A stretch of 64,000 bases of DNA from a bacterium (GCA_016781505.1 JADDQF010000130.1:53637-117636), one strand, 5' to 3'; shown: positions 44,762 through 53,730, counted from the stretch's first letter. The notes: generated by a model from the sequence alone, not told the origin. Numbers and translations are program-made.

Positions 44762-46204
44762 ATGGCGAAGGAATACCGCACGCAAGGGCCACACGCTGGA
44801 AGCATGACCATGGCGTCAGCATCGACCGAAGGGGCTCAGGTTGAATCGGGAGACAACATTTGGAAAGTTATTTCCGCGTCCGCTGCCGGCACCATGATCG
44901 AATGGTATGATTTCTACCTCTTTGGAAGCCTCAGCGCCGTCTTAGCGCCGCAGTTCTTTCCGAAGACCAACCCCACCGCTGCCTTCCTCTACACGCTTGG
45001 AACCTTTGGCGCAGGCTTTGCCGCCCGACCATTCGGTGCATTAGTCTTCGGCAGAATTGGAGACCTGGTTGGTCGTAAGTACGCCTTTTTGGTGACCTTG
45101 GTCTTAATGGGTGGAGCGACAACACTTATTGGTTTGCTGCCTGGATATGCTGCAATTGGCATCGCCGCTCCGATCATTCTGCTGCTCATCCGGCTCTTGC
45201 AGGGGCTTGCCCTCGGCGGTGAGTACGGCGGCGCGGCCGTGTATGTGGCGGAGCACTCACCTGATAACAGGCGAGGCTTCTACACGAGCTTTATCCAAAC
45301 CACTGCCACGCTTGGTCTGTTCGTCTCGCTTGCCGTGATTCTCGCCGTCCGCGGCACGATGAGTCCGGAAGCGTTTGCTTCCTGGGGCTGGCGCATCCCG
45401 TTCCTGCTGTCAATCGTGCTTGTCGTGATCTCCGTGTACATCCGGACTAAAATGAGCGAGTCGCCGCTCTTCAAGAAGATGAAGGCCGAGGGGAAGACCT
45501 CCAAGGCTCCGCTCAAGGACTCTTTCGGCAACCGACGGAACTGGGCAGTTATCCTCACGGTGCTCTTCGGCGCAGCGGCTGGACAGGCGGTGATCTGGTA
45601 CGTCGGCCAGTTTTATGCCCTGTTCTTCCTCCAAAACGTGCTCAAGGTCGAGTTTAGCATGGCCAGCACGATTGTCGCTATCGCGCTGCTGCTGGGCCTA
45701 CCCTGGTTCGTCTTCTTCGGCTGGTTATCCGACCGAATCGGGCGCAAAAAGGTCATGTTGGCGGGCAACTTGCTTGGCGCTTTGGCCGTTTATCCGACTT
45801 ACCAGGCCATTGCGGCGGCGGCAGGCCCGATCGATCCGGCCACCAAGCTTGCGACCAATGCGAATCCCGTCCTGCTGACCTTCCTGGTTTGGACCCTCTT
45901 GATCTGGGTTGGCATGGTGTATGGTCCAATTGCGGCCTTTCTGGTAGAAGCCTTCCCGGCGAAAATTCGTTACACCTCGGTCTCCTTGCCGTACCACGTC
46001 GCCAACGGCTACTTCGGCGGTTTCCTGCCGCTGATCGCCGCCTCGGTAACGGCCGCCACCGGCAATATCTTTACTGGGCTGTGGTACCCGATCATCGTTG
46101 CGCTCGCGACATTCGTCATTGGTCTGTTCACACTCAAAGAGACGTACCAGATCAAATTCTTCACCGATGACGGACAGCCGGCACCAGAAGCACATACGGC
46201 ATAA
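44762..46204 (+). CDS. MFS transporter, metabolite:H+ symporter (MHS) type
   Basis: 480 residues, twelve hydrophobic helices. ASAAGTMIEWYDFYLFG at the start of helix 1 is the hallmark of the metabolite:H+ symporter subfamily (alpha-ketoglutarate, proline/betaine and citrate carriers). MFS loop motifs are GRIGDLVGRKYAF and SDRIGRKKVML, and GLALGGEYGGAAVYVAE lies in helix 4. It is immediately upstream of acs, so uptake of acetate or another short carboxylate is a reasonable inference. GAGGAGGAA precedes the ATG. A sigma-54-like promoter lies upstream. Confidence 0.88.
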   Translation: MAKEYRTQGPHAGSMTMASASTEGAQVESGDNIWKVISASAAGTMIEWYDFYLFGSLSAVLAPQFFPKTNPTAAFLYTLGTFGAGFAARPFGALVFGRIGDLVGRKYAFLVTLVLMGGATTLIGLLPGYAAIGIAAPIILLLIRLLQGLALGGEYGGAAVYVAEHSPDNRRGFYTSFIQTTATLGLFVSLAVILAVRGTMSPEAFASWGWRIPFLLSIVLVVISVYIRTKMSESPLFKKMKAEGKTSKAPLKDSFGNRRNWAVILTVLFGAAAGQAVIWYVGQFYALFFLQNVLKVEFSMASTIVAIALLLGLPWFVFFGWLSDRIGRKKVMLAGNLLGALAVYPTYQAIAAAAGPIDPATKLATNANPVLLTFLVWTLLIWVGMVYGPIAAFLVEAFPAKIRYTSVSLPYHVANGYFGGFLPLIAASVTAATGNIFTGLWYPIIVALATFVIGLFTLKETYQIKFFTDDGQPAPEAHTA

Positions 46205-46256
46205 TACAAGGGAGATAGTTCAGGCCGGTTAGCAGTTTAAAGATTATCTCCCGAGT

Positions 46257-46291
46257 GGGGTAGGTGTTGCCTGACTGGAAGCACCTACCCC
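46257..46291 (+). terminator. Terminator-like hairpins after the MFS gene
   Basis: GGGGTAGGTG pairs with CACCTACCCC around a 15-nt loop. A second hairpin, GGGAGATA (46210-46217) with TATCTCCC (46245-46252), precedes it. The remaining ~200 bp before acs has no gene; the acs promoter is not obvious. Confidence 0.55.
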
Positions 46292-46500
46292 GTCACCGTG
46301 ATCAACCGATTTCCCGGAGTTGGGCACACAACCCCTGACGTTCTTAGCTACACGCCGCAGTTGGTCAGCTATCTTTTGCTCGTATCTGGACCTCGTTGAC
46401 CCTAACGTCATCATTCGCTCGGCAATGTCCAGCTGATCCATCGCAACAGTATGGAACTGGTCGAGCGACACCTGATGGAAGCATGCATAAGGAGGCTGGT

Positions 46501-48492
46501 ATGACCCACAAGGAATCTCCCGTCGAGGAAATCTCTGCAACGGCATCAAAAACCACTGATCAGAATGGTGCCGGGAAGAGCGCACAACAGAAATTCTACT
46601 TGCCTCCCGAAGAGCTGGCACAGAACTCAAACATCATGGCCTACGCTCGTGAAAAAGGCTTTGCCAGCGTGGACGAGCTGTATCAGTGGACCATTCAAAA
46701 CCCCCAACAGTTTTGGGGCGAGATGGCCACGCGCTTTCTTGACTGGTACCAGCCCTGGAACCACGTGCTCGACGAGTCCCAAGCGCCCTTTTATAAATGG
46801 TTCACCCGCGCGACCACCAACATCGTCCATAACGCGATCGAGCGCCACGCGAACGGCGCAAACCGTGACAAAACCGCCCTGATCTGGGAGTCGGAGCAGG
46901 GCGAGGTGCGCCGCTTCACCTATGCCGAGTTTGCCGCCGAGGTCAACCGCTTTGCCAACGTGCTCAAAAGCCAGGGCGTTAAGCGCGGCGACATCGTCAC
47001 GGTGTACCTGTCGCGCGTGCCCGAGCTGCTCTTCGCCATGCACGCGATTGTTAAGCTTGGCGCGCTCCACTCCGTGGTGTATGGCGGCTTTTCGACCGAC
47101 GCGCTCCATTCGCGCATCTTGGATGCCAAATCGCGGGTCGTGATTACCGGCGACGGCGGCTGGATGAACAACAAGATCGTCGAGCTGAAAAAGATCACCG
47201 ACGCGGCCGTGGACGAGGCCGGCGAGGTCGTCGAGCATGTGATCGTGGTCCGTCGCACCGGCCATGATGTGATGATCAAAGAAGGCCGGGATGTCTGGTA
47301 CCACGAGCTCGCGGCCCAGCCGGGCATGGACGAGCCCTGCGCGACCGAGCAGATGGACGCCGAAGATCCGATGTTCCTGCTGTACACCTCGGGCTCGACC
47401 GGCACGCCCAAGGGGTTGGTCCATAGCTGTGGCGGCTATCAGGTTCAGGTAGCGACGACGCTCAGCTTCACCTTTGACATCAAGCCGGATGACGTGTACT
47501 GGTGCACCGCCGATCCAGGCTGGATCACCGGCCATTCCTATATCGTGTATGGTCCGATGATCCTGGGGGCGACGCAGGTGATGTACGAAGGGGCGCCGAC
47601 CTATCCCAATCCCGGCCGCTGGTGGGAGATTGCCCAAAAATACGGCGTGACCATTATTTATACCGCCCCGACTGCTGTTCGCAGCTTGATGCGCTTTGGC
47701 GACGACGTGCCCGCCCAGTACGATTTGAGCAAGCTGCGCCTGCTAGGCTCGGTCGGCGAGCCGATCAACCCCGAGGCTTGGCGCTGGTATCATCGCGTCG
47801 TGGGCCAGAACCGCTGCCCAATCATGGACACGTGGTGGCAGACCGAAACGGGCGCGTTTATGATTACGCCCAATCCCACGACCCCGCTCAAGCCCGGCTC
47901 GGGCACCAAGCCATTCCTTGGCATTGAAGCTGATGTATTGACGGAAGAAGGCCAGCCCGCCCGCCAATCCGACGACGGTCTGCTGGTGATTAAGCGGCCT
48001 TGGCCTTCGATGTTGCGCACGATCCACGGCGATCCCCAGCGCTACGTCGACACGTACTGGTCGCGCTTACCCGGCTTGTACACCGCGGGCGACTCAGCGC
48101 GCCGTGATGAGGACGGCTACTTCTGGGTGATCGGCCGCATCGACGATGTGATCAAGGTGTCGGGTTATCGGCTCGGAACGGCCGAGGTGGAGTCGGCGCT
48201 GGTGTCGCATCCGGCGGTGGCCGAGGCAGCGGCGATCGGCTTGCCCCATGAGCTCAAGGGCAATGCTATCCATACGTTTGTGATTCTGCGCCAAGGCTAC
48301 GAGGCGACCGACGCTCTGGCCGAGGAGCTGCGCAAGCACGTGGGCAAGGAGATGGGACCAATTGCCCGGCCCGAAGCAGTTAATTTCGTGCCGAACTTGC
48401 CCAAGACGCGATCAGGTAAAATCATGCGGCGTGTCCTGAAAGCACGATCGCTTGGCTTGCCCGAAGGTGATTTGAGCACGCTTGAAGGGTAG
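46501..48492 (+). CDS. acs: Acetyl-CoA synthetase
   Basis: 663 residues from ATG 46501, behind AAGGAGG; the frame upstream has no homology. It is an ANL-superfamily enzyme with the AMP-binding signature LLYTSGSTGTPKGLVH, the acetate pocket VGEPINPEAWRWY, and TWWQTETG. The C-terminal domain has GRIDDVIKVSGYRL, and the regulatory Lys lies in PKTRSGKIMRRVL. It activates acetate (ATP to AMP) to acetyl-CoA. Its position between a carboxylate carrier and phaA makes an acetate-to-PHA route plausible. Confidence 0.95.
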   Translation: MTHKESPVEEISATASKTTDQNGAGKSAQQKFYLPPEELAQNSNIMAYAREKGFASVDELYQWTIQNPQQFWGEMATRFLDWYQPWNHVLDESQAPFYKWFTRATTNIVHNAIERHANGANRDKTALIWESEQGEVRRFTYAEFAAEVNRFANVLKSQGVKRGDIVTVYLSRVPELLFAMHAIVKLGALHSVVYGGFSTDALHSRILDAKSRVVITGDGGWMNNKIVELKKITDAAVDEAGEVVEHVIVVRRTGHDVMIKEGRDVWYHELAAQPGMDEPCATEQMDAEDPMFLLYTSGSTGTPKGLVHSCGGYQVQVATTLSFTFDIKPDDVYWCTADPGWITGHSYIVYGPMILGATQVMYEGAPTYPNPGRWWEIAQKYGVTIIYTAPTAVRSLMRFGDDVPAQYDLSKLRLLGSVGEPINPEAWRWYHRVVGQNRCPIMDTWWQTETGAFMITPNPTTPLKPGSGTKPFLGIEADVLTEEGQPARQSDDGLLVIKRPWPSMLRTIHGDPQRYVDTYWSRLPGLYTAGDSARRDEDGYFWVIGRIDDVIKVSGYRLGTAEVESALVSHPAVAEAAAIGLPHELKGNAIHTFVILRQGYEATDALAEELRKHVGKEMGPIARPEAVNFVPNLPKTRSGKIMRRVLKARSLGLPEGDLSTLEG

Positions 48493-48551
48493 GCCGTCCG
48501 CAAGGAGAGCTATGAGCTTGTGCGCGAGCGTCCGACCGTGATGCCGAGTTT

Positions 48552-48589
48552 CAGCCGCAGCAGTGTCCACGATGCTGCTGCTGCGGCTG
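48552..48589 (+). terminator. Hairpin between acs and the PHA genes
   Basis: CAGCCGCAGCAG pairs with CTGCTGCGGCTG (12 bp) around a 14-nt loop, about 60 bp after the acs stop. No T-run, so read-through into the PHA genes is possible. Confidence 0.5.
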
Positions 48590-48624
48590 GACGCGTTCCA
48601 ACCGTAGCGTGAGGAGAATGGTAC

Positions 48625-48837
48625 ATGAGTAGCGAGCACGAAGAGCACAAGGCGACCGGCGACGAGCAGCCCGGAACCACCCCGATGAATCCCGGCGATG
48701 AGGTGCCAGCCGGAGCCCCCAACTCGGGCGAAAACATCTGCCCCGAGTGCGGCGGGAACGGCAAGGTGAATGGCCAAGCCTGCGCCAATTGCGGCGGAAC
48801 CGGATTTGTTACCGAAGCGGTCAGTGGCGGCGCTTAG
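48625..48837 (+). CDS. Small DnaJ-type zinc-finger protein
   Basis: 70 residues. The first ~37 are acidic and disordered (EHEEHKATGDEQPG), then two CxxCxGxG-like repeats follow: CPECGGNGKV and CANCGGTGFV. This is half of a DnaJ central zinc-finger domain without the J domain. Stand-alone forms can act as thiol or chaperone accessories. It sits between acs and phaA with good Shine-Dalgarno spacing (GAGGAG), so an accessory role in PHA granule or enzyme folding is possible but unproven. Confidence 0.75.
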   Translation: MSSEHEEHKATGDEQPGTTPMNPGDEVPAGAPNSGENICPECGGNGKVNGQACANCGGTGFVTEAVSGGA

Positions 48838-48856
48838 GCAGAAAGGGAGAACAGCG

Positions 48857-50044
48857 ATGAGTAATGGGCGTGAAGTCGTTGTGTTGAGCGGCGTGCGCAC
48901 GGCAATCGGTAAATACGGCGGCAGCTTGAAAGATAAACCACCTACCGAGCTTGCAGCGGCAGTCGTGCGTGAGGCGGTGAGCCGTGCCGGGGTCGATCCG
49001 CAAGCTGTCGGGCACTGTGTCTTTGGCAACGTGATCCATACCAGCATCCACGACATGTATCTAGCACGCGTTGCCGCAATTAAAGGCGGGCTGCCGGTCG
49101 AGACGCCGGCCTTTACGCTCAACCGCCTGTGCGGGAGCGGCCTCCAAGCAATCGTGTCGGCGGCCCAAACGATCCTGCAAGGTGACACCGACGTCGCTAT
49201 CGGCGGTGGCGCCGAGGTGATGAGCCGTGGCCAGTATAGCCTGCCGGGTATGCGCTGGGGCCAGCGCATGAACGACGGGGCGGTGGTCGATATGATGGTG
49301 GGCGCGCTCACCGATCCCTTCGATGATTGCCATATGGGCATTACCGCCGAAAATGTCGCCGCCAAGTGGAACATTTCCCGCGAAGATCAGGATCGGTTAG
49401 CCGTCGAGAGTCAGCACCGGGCGGCCAAGGCCATCGAGCAGGGCTACTTCAAGGAGCAGATTCTGCCGATCGAGCTCAAAGCCAAGACGGGCACGACGCA
49501 GTTCGACACGGACGAGTTCGTGCGCAAGGATGCCAGTCTGGAGGCTATGGCCAAGCTTAAGCCGGTCTTTGACCGCAACGGCAGCGTGACCGCGGGCAAT
49601 GCGGCCGGCATCAACGATGCAGCCGCGGCCGTGGTGTTGATGGAGCGCCGAGCGGCCGAAGAGCAGGGCCTCCAACCTATGGGTCGGCTTGTATCATATG
49701 CGTTTGCCGGCGTCGAGCCGAAGTATATGGGCGTCGGTCCGGTTCCGGCGGTTCGGGCGGCGCTGGATCGCGCTGGTCTCGGCGTAGGCGACATGGACGT
49801 GATCGAGCTCAATGAGGCCTTTGCCGCGCAGGCGTTGGCGGTGATGCGCGATCTGGAACTGCCGCCAGAAAAAACCAATCCGGTTGGCAGTGGTATCTCG
49901 CTGGGCCATCCCATCGGTGCGACGGGATGTATCTTGACGGTGAAAGCGCTCTTCGAATTGCAGCGCACCGGCGGGCGTTTCGCGCTGGTGACCATGTGCA
50001 TCGGCGGCGGGCAGGGCATCGCGGCGGTCTTCGAGCGCATGTAG
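48857..50044 (+). CDS. phaA: Acetyl-CoA acetyltransferase (PhaA)
   Basis: 395-residue thiolase from ATG 48857. The acyl-accepting Cys is in LNRLCGSGLQAI, the His in NPVGSGISLGHPIGATG, and the second Cys in TMCIGGGQGIA, the complete biosynthetic-type active site; NEAFAAQ is also present. It condenses two acetyl-CoA to acetoacetyl-CoA, the first step toward polyhydroxybutyrate. It is followed by phaB after an 84-bp gap that holds a palindrome. Confidence 0.94.
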   Translation: MSNGREVVVLSGVRTAIGKYGGSLKDKPPTELAAAVVREAVSRAGVDPQAVGHCVFGNVIHTSIHDMYLARVAAIKGGLPVETPAFTLNRLCGSGLQAIVSAAQTILQGDTDVAIGGGAEVMSRGQYSLPGMRWGQRMNDGAVVDMMVGALTDPFDDCHMGITAENVAAKWNISREDQDRLAVESQHRAAKAIEQGYFKEQILPIELKAKTGTTQFDTDEFVRKDASLEAMAKLKPVFDRNGSVTAGNAAGINDAAAAVVLMERRAAEEQGLQPMGRLVSYAFAGVEPKYMGVGPVPAVRAALDRAGLGVGDMDVIELNEAFAAQALAVMRDLELPPEKTNPVGSGISLGHPIGATGCILTVKALFELQRTGGRFALVTMCIGGGQGIAAVFERM

Positions 50045-50053
50045 ACCATCGGT

Positions 50054-50106
50054 GCAACATGTTGCGATACGTGTTGCGCATGATCAGAGCCTGTTTTTGG
50101 TGCAAC
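50054..50106. promoter_or_regulatory. GCAACATGTTGC palindrome and half-sites before phaB
   Basis: A perfect 12-bp palindrome GCAACATGTTGC at 50054-50065, another GTTGCG at 50073-50078 and another TGCAAC at 50101-50106. Such TGCAA/TTGCA half-sites in a phaA-phaB gap suggest an operator for a PHA-responsive regulator, but no phaR-like repressor gene is recognised here. Confidence 0.4.
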
Positions 50107-50128
50107 GCAGCGCATGAGGGAGGAAACG

Positions 50129-50872
50129 ATGGGACGTTTAGACAACAAAATTGCGCTAGTGACTGGAGCTTCGCGTGGGATCGGCCGCGCTATTGCGACG
50201 ATCCTGGCGCGTGAAGGAGCGGCTGTCGCGCTCAACTATCGGAGCGGCGAGGCGGAAGCACGCGCTGTGGCCGATGAAATCGCGACCTTTGGCGGCCAAA
50301 CCATGCTGGCTCAAGGCAACGTCAGCGATAAAACGGAAGCCCGTGAGATGGTCAAGCGCGTCGTCGAGCATTATGGCCGCTTGGATGTGCTGGTCAACAA
50401 TGCCGGCATTACCCGCGACCGCTCCATGCGCAAGCTGACCGACGAGGACTGGCTCGATGTCATCAACACCAATCTGAACAGCGTGTACTACTGCACGTCC
50501 GCGGCGATGGAGGGCATGATCGCCCAAAAATACGGGCGGATCATCAACATCAGCTCGTATGTCGGGCAAGCCGGCAACTTTGGTCAGGCCAATTATGCGG
50601 CCAGCAAAGGCGGCATTATTGCGTTTACCAAGACCGCCGCGATCGAGCTGGCAAAGTACAATATCACCGTCAATGCCCTCGCGCCCGGCTTTACGCTGAC
50701 CGATATGTTGGCGAAGGTGCCGGACAATGTGCAGGACCAGATCAAGGCCAAAATTCCGATGGGCCGCTTTGGGCTGCCGGAAGAGGTTGCCAAAGCGGTC
50801 TTGTTCCTGGCGGCGGACGGCGACTACATTACCGGCCAGCAGATCAACGTCAACGGCGGCGTGTACATGTAG
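50129..50872 (+). CDS. phaB: Acetoacetyl-CoA reductase (PhaB-like SDR)
   Basis: 247 residues from ATG 50129, behind GGGAGGAAACG. Short-chain dehydrogenase with TGASRGIGRAI, NNAGITRD, the catalytic Ser in INISSY, and YAASKGG with Tyr and Lys. The C-terminal FLAADGDYITGQQINVNGG is shared by FabG and PhaB. Function as NADPH-dependent acetoacetyl-CoA reductase is inferred from its position between phaA and phaC; by sequence alone FabG is equally possible. Confidence 0.88.
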   Translation: MGRLDNKIALVTGASRGIGRAIATILAREGAAVALNYRSGEAEARAVADEIATFGGQTMLAQGNVSDKTEAREMVKRVVEHYGRLDVLVNNAGITRDRSMRKLTDEDWLDVINTNLNSVYYCTSAAMEGMIAQKYGRIINISSYVGQAGNFGQANYAASKGGIIAFTKTAAIELAKYNITVNALAPGFTLTDMLAKVPDNVQDQIKAKIPMGRFGLPEEVAKAVLFLAADGDYITGQQINVNGGVYM

Positions 50873-50894
50873 GCTGAAGATAGGCCGTTTGCCG

Positions 50895-50926
50895 TGAACT
50901 GGCCTGTAACCGCGCAGTGGTATGTT
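50895..50926 (+). promoter_or_regulatory. PHA-linked promoter element, copy 1 (before phaE/R-like gene)
   Basis: TGAACT-N4-TGTAACCG at 50895-50912 followed, at a fixed distance, by TATGTT as a -10 (50921-50926). The same element occurs at 53265 and 58120. It lies 22 bp after the phaB stop, so it would be an internal promoter for the synthase pair. Confidence 0.55.
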
Positions 50927-50982
50927 CACAGCATCACGAGCTGACGGCCCGTCGTCGCTATTCACTCAAAGGAGAGACGCTC

Positions 50983-51462
50983 ATGACTCAACGCCCTGAT
51001 GATGCTAATCCGTTCGATCCATTCGGCACCATGCGCTCCATGCGGGACGCCAACATGGAAGCATGGTCGAAGATGATGCAGCAGTTTGTCAATACCCAGG
51101 AATACTCGCAGGCCACCAGTGCCATGCTGGATGCTTACCACACAACCTCAGCGCCGTTTCGCAAGGCGATCGAGCAAGCGATGACGCAGGTGCTGCAGCA
51201 GTTTAACATGCCTACCCGCATGGATGTAACAAATCTGGCCGACCGGCTCACAAACATCGAGACACGGCTTGACGACCTGGACGCGCAGCTGTCGGCGCTC
51301 CAACGCGGTGGCGGAGCGGCTACCGGCGCGCAGGGCCAGGGGCAAGCCCAGGCGCCGGGCGCTCCTTCAGACGCCGCCGCGTCGATGGACCCGGTCGTGG
51401 AGCAGCTGAGCGAAACAGATAGCGGCCAAGGCGGCAATCCGCAGTCGGAGGAGCGACCGTGA
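50983..51462 (+). CDS. PHA synthase small subunit (PhaE/PhaR-like)
   Basis: 159 residues from ATG 50983, AAAGGAG upstream. An N-terminal helical part (DPFGTMRSMRDANMEAWSKMMQQF) is followed by VLQQFNMPTRMDVTNLADRLTNIETRLDDLDAQL, a coiled coil closely patterned on PhaR/PhaE (NMPT-x-x-DV then heptads). The tail is Gly/Gln/Ala-rich. PhaE and PhaR activate the catalytic PhaC subunit of class III and IV synthases. The size is closer to PhaR. Its last codons overlap the phaC ATG (GTGATG), a sign of tight coupling. Confidence 0.8.
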   Translation: MTQRPDDANPFDPFGTMRSMRDANMEAWSKMMQQFVNTQEYSQATSAMLDAYHTTSAPFRKAIEQAMTQVLQQFNMPTRMDVTNLADRLTNIETRLDDLDAQLSALQRGGGAATGAQGQGQAQAPGAPSDAAASMDPVVEQLSETDSGQGGNPQSEERP

Positions 51463-52544
51463 TGAAGCAGCAGGAGATGCCCCGGACACCCGAAGACATG
51501 CGGGCAGAGCTGGAGCGCATCACGCAGCAAACACAAACGCTGAGCCGGGTACTCACAACCCGTTATCCGGTTGGACAAACACCCAAAGAGACGGTTTGGA
51601 CGTTGAACAAGGCCAAGCTGTACCGGTACATACCCCAGGTGCCACCGGAGCAGCGGCATCGCACGCCGCTGCTGCTGGTGTTTGCGATCATGAACAAGCC
51701 CGCGATTCTTGACCTGCGCCCCGGCAATAGCTTTGTGGAGTACATGGTCAAGCAGGGCTACGATGTGTACCTGCTGGATTGGGGCGTTCCCGGTCCCGAA
51801 GACAAGCACATCAAGTTCGACGACTATGCGCTCGAATATCTACCCCGTGCGATTCGTAAGCTCAAGGCAGTGTCGGGGTCCGACGAGTTTTCGATGTTGG
51901 GATGGTGCCTGGGCGCGCTGATCACGACGATCTATGCTGCGCTCCGGCCCAATGACGGGTTGAAAAACCTGCTCCTGCTCACGGCGCCGCTAGACTTCTC
52001 GGACAAAACGGCCGGTGGATTTATCCGTTGGACCAATGATAAAAACTTCGACGTCGATCAAATTCTGGCGACCTATGGCAACATGCCGGGCAAGCTGATC
52101 GACTACGGGGCGAAGGCGCTCAAGCCCGTCGAGAATTATATCGGCACCTATCTCAATCTTTGGGACAACCTCGACAATCCCAAGATCGTCGAGTCGTGGC
52201 ACGCGATGAACACCTGGGTCAACGATCTGATCCCGATGGCGGGCGCTGCATTCCAGCAACTGATCAAAGATTTCTATCGCGGCAACAAATTGGCCGAGGG
52301 CACGCTCACGATCCGGGGCGAGCGCGTAGACTTAGCCAATGTGCGGGCAAACTTGTTGAACCTCATTGCCCTATCGGATCATATCACGCCCACCTGCCAA
52401 TCCGAGACCGTGATGCCCGCCTTTGGCTCGCAGGACAAGACGTTGCTCAAGATTCCAGGTGGACATATCGGGATAATGGCGGGCAGCGGCGCGCTTAAAC
52501 GAACCTGGCCACAGATCGATCAATGGTTGGCGGCGCGGGACTAA
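51462..52544 (+). CDS. phaC: PHA synthase catalytic subunit (class III/IV PhaC)
   Basis: 360 residues, alpha/beta-hydrolase fold. The lipase-like box is GWCLGA with nucleophile Cys149; Asp306 (SDHITP) and His335 (GGHIGI) complete the catalytic triad. The short length without the N-terminal extension of class I enzymes places it in class III/IV, in agreement with the small-subunit gene just upstream. It polymerises (R)-3-hydroxyacyl-CoA on the PHA granule. Confidence 0.93.
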   Translation: MKQQEMPRTPEDMRAELERITQQTQTLSRVLTTRYPVGQTPKETVWTLNKAKLYRYIPQVPPEQRHRTPLLLVFAIMNKPAILDLRPGNSFVEYMVKQGYDVYLLDWGVPGPEDKHIKFDDYALEYLPRAIRKLKAVSGSDEFSMLGWCLGALITTIYAALRPNDGLKNLLLLTAPLDFSDKTAGGFIRWTNDKNFDVDQILATYGNMPGKLIDYGAKALKPVENYIGTYLNLWDNLDNPKIVESWHAMNTWVNDLIPMAGAAFQQLIKDFYRGNKLAEGTLTIRGERVDLANVRANLLNLIALSDHITPTCQSETVMPAFGSQDKTLLKIPGGHIGIMAGSGALKRTWPQIDQWLAARD

Positions 52545-52592
52545 GTGCCCAACGGTGCAAGGCTGCTGCGCTCCTCAGGAGGAGGTATTGAT

Positions 52593-53135
52593 ATGATCCG
52601 CCAAACCACGCTTCAACCGCGTACCTCACAGCTCCGAGACGGACGTTCCGTAACGGTCCGTGCGCTAGCCGAGAGCGACCACGAGGCGATGACCCGATTT
52701 GGCTCGGCTCTGCCCGAAGATGACTGGCTGTACTTGGAGCTGGATTTTCATAACCCGAATACCATCACCCGGCTCGTAAATGCGGCCGCGGCCGAGAACT
52801 GGCGGCAGGTCGTCGCCGAGTACGAAGGGGCAATTGTGGGCTACAGCAACGTTCGCCTGCTGCCGGGCTGGAAGAGTCATGTTGCGGACACGCATCTGGT
52901 GATCAGCGAAGGCTGGCGGCGGAGTGGGCTTGGACTTGAGGTGGCCCAGACGATTTTGGAAGCTGCGCGCGACTTGGGCGTCACCAAGGTGATCGCGGAG
53001 ATGCCCGATGAGCAGCGCGCCGGCCGAGCGATCTTCAAGCACCTTGGCTTTCATGTGGAAGGCATCTTAAACAACCACGTGCGCGACCATCATGGTCATT
53101 ACCACGACATGGTGATCATGGGCTACGAGCTGTAA
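52593..53135 (+). CDS. GNAT family acetyltransferase
   Basis: 180 residues from ATG 52593, with AGGAGGAGG upstream. The GNAT core is visible: VTVRALAESDHEAMTRF, the acetyl-CoA loop of the EGWRRSGLGLEVAQ type (R/Q-x-x-G-x-G/A analogue), and AGRAIFKHLGFHVEGI near the end. A bulky His-rich tail (RDHHGHYHDM) follows. The substrate is unknown. It follows phaC by ~50 bp and is the last gene before a strong hairpin, so it is co-transcribed with the synthase genes. Confidence 0.85.
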   Translation: MIRQTTLQPRTSQLRDGRSVTVRALAESDHEAMTRFGSALPEDDWLYLELDFHNPNTITRLVNAAAAENWRQVVAEYEGAIVGYSNVRLLPGWKSHVADTHLVISEGWRRSGLGLEVAQTILEAARDLGVTKVIAEMPDEQRAGRAIFKHLGFHVEGILNNHVRDHHGHYHDMVIMGYEL

Positions 53136-53162
53136 CGCCGGTCCATCAATGCAGTGCCGTGT

Positions 53163-53194
53163 GAAACGAGGAGTGAACGTTCACTCCTCGTTTC
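53163..53194. terminator. Strong terminator hairpin after the PHA/GNAT genes
   Basis: GAAACGAGGAGTGAA pairs perfectly with TTCACTCCTCGTTTC (15 bp) around CG, followed by GTTGTCTCGTTTG. Confidence 0.75.
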
Positions 53195-53264
53195 GTTGTC
53201 TCGTTTGTTGGCACCGATGGCTGCGGCTTGGACACCCTAAATTCACGCCCGGCTTGTGAAGTTT

Positions 53265-53296
53265 TGAACTTGGTTGTAACCGGCCTGCGGTACACT
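53265..53296 (+). promoter_or_regulatory. PHA-linked promoter element, copy 2 (before phasin gene)
   Basis: TGAACT-N4-TGTAACCGG (53265-53283) with TACACT (53291-53296) as the -10 at the same spacing as the other copies. About 65 bp upstream of the phasin ATG. Confidence 0.55.
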
Positions 53297-53360
53297 CACG
53301 CTATCTTAAAGAGTCGGACAACGCGCCGACACTGAATTGAATCTTTTGGAGGAATGTACC

Positions 53361-53657
53361 ATGAGCGACGCAACGACGACGCAGCAGCAGTATCGCGAAC
53401 AGTTTACGGCGGCCGGCCAGGCTACCCAGGAGGCGTTTCAGGCGGCGAATGAGGTTGCGCTTGCCACGGCGGAGTGGACCCTGCGCACTACGGAACAGGG
53501 CCTACGCTTCAGCCAAGACCTGCGGAACCAGAATGACCGCATCGCCCAGGATGCGTTTGCAACCTATCGCCGCTGCTACGAGGACGGCCTGCGCAACTGG
53601 CAAGGCTACGTCCAGAGTGTCACCGGCATCATGAACCGCTCGCTGGACCGACGGTAA
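53361..53657 (+). CDS. phaP: Phasin-like granule protein
   Basis: 98 residues from ATG 53361, with GGAGG upstream. Entirely helical and amphipathic (QYREQFTAAGQATQEAFQAANE, TAEWTLRTTEQGLRFSQDLRNQN), with no Cys and few Pro, the usual profile of short phasins that coat PHA granules. The assignment rests on composition, context and the shared promoter element rather than a precise motif. A gap of 248 bp with the CCTAGG-type element follows. Confidence 0.75.
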   Translation: MSDATTTQQQYREQFTAAGQATQEAFQAANEVALATAEWTLRTTEQGLRFSQDLRNQNDRIAQDAFATYRRCYEDGLRNWQGYVQSVTGIMNRSLDRR

Positions 53658-53730
53658 TATCCTTCGTGTCGGCGCCGATTGTCGGCTGCACGCTTTGCTT
53701 TGATACGGCCTGTGTTGATCGCCAACGCAT

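Noticed and set aside
46627-47637. 336-codon minus-strand ORF opposite acs
   Set aside because: Shadow of a highly conserved gene.
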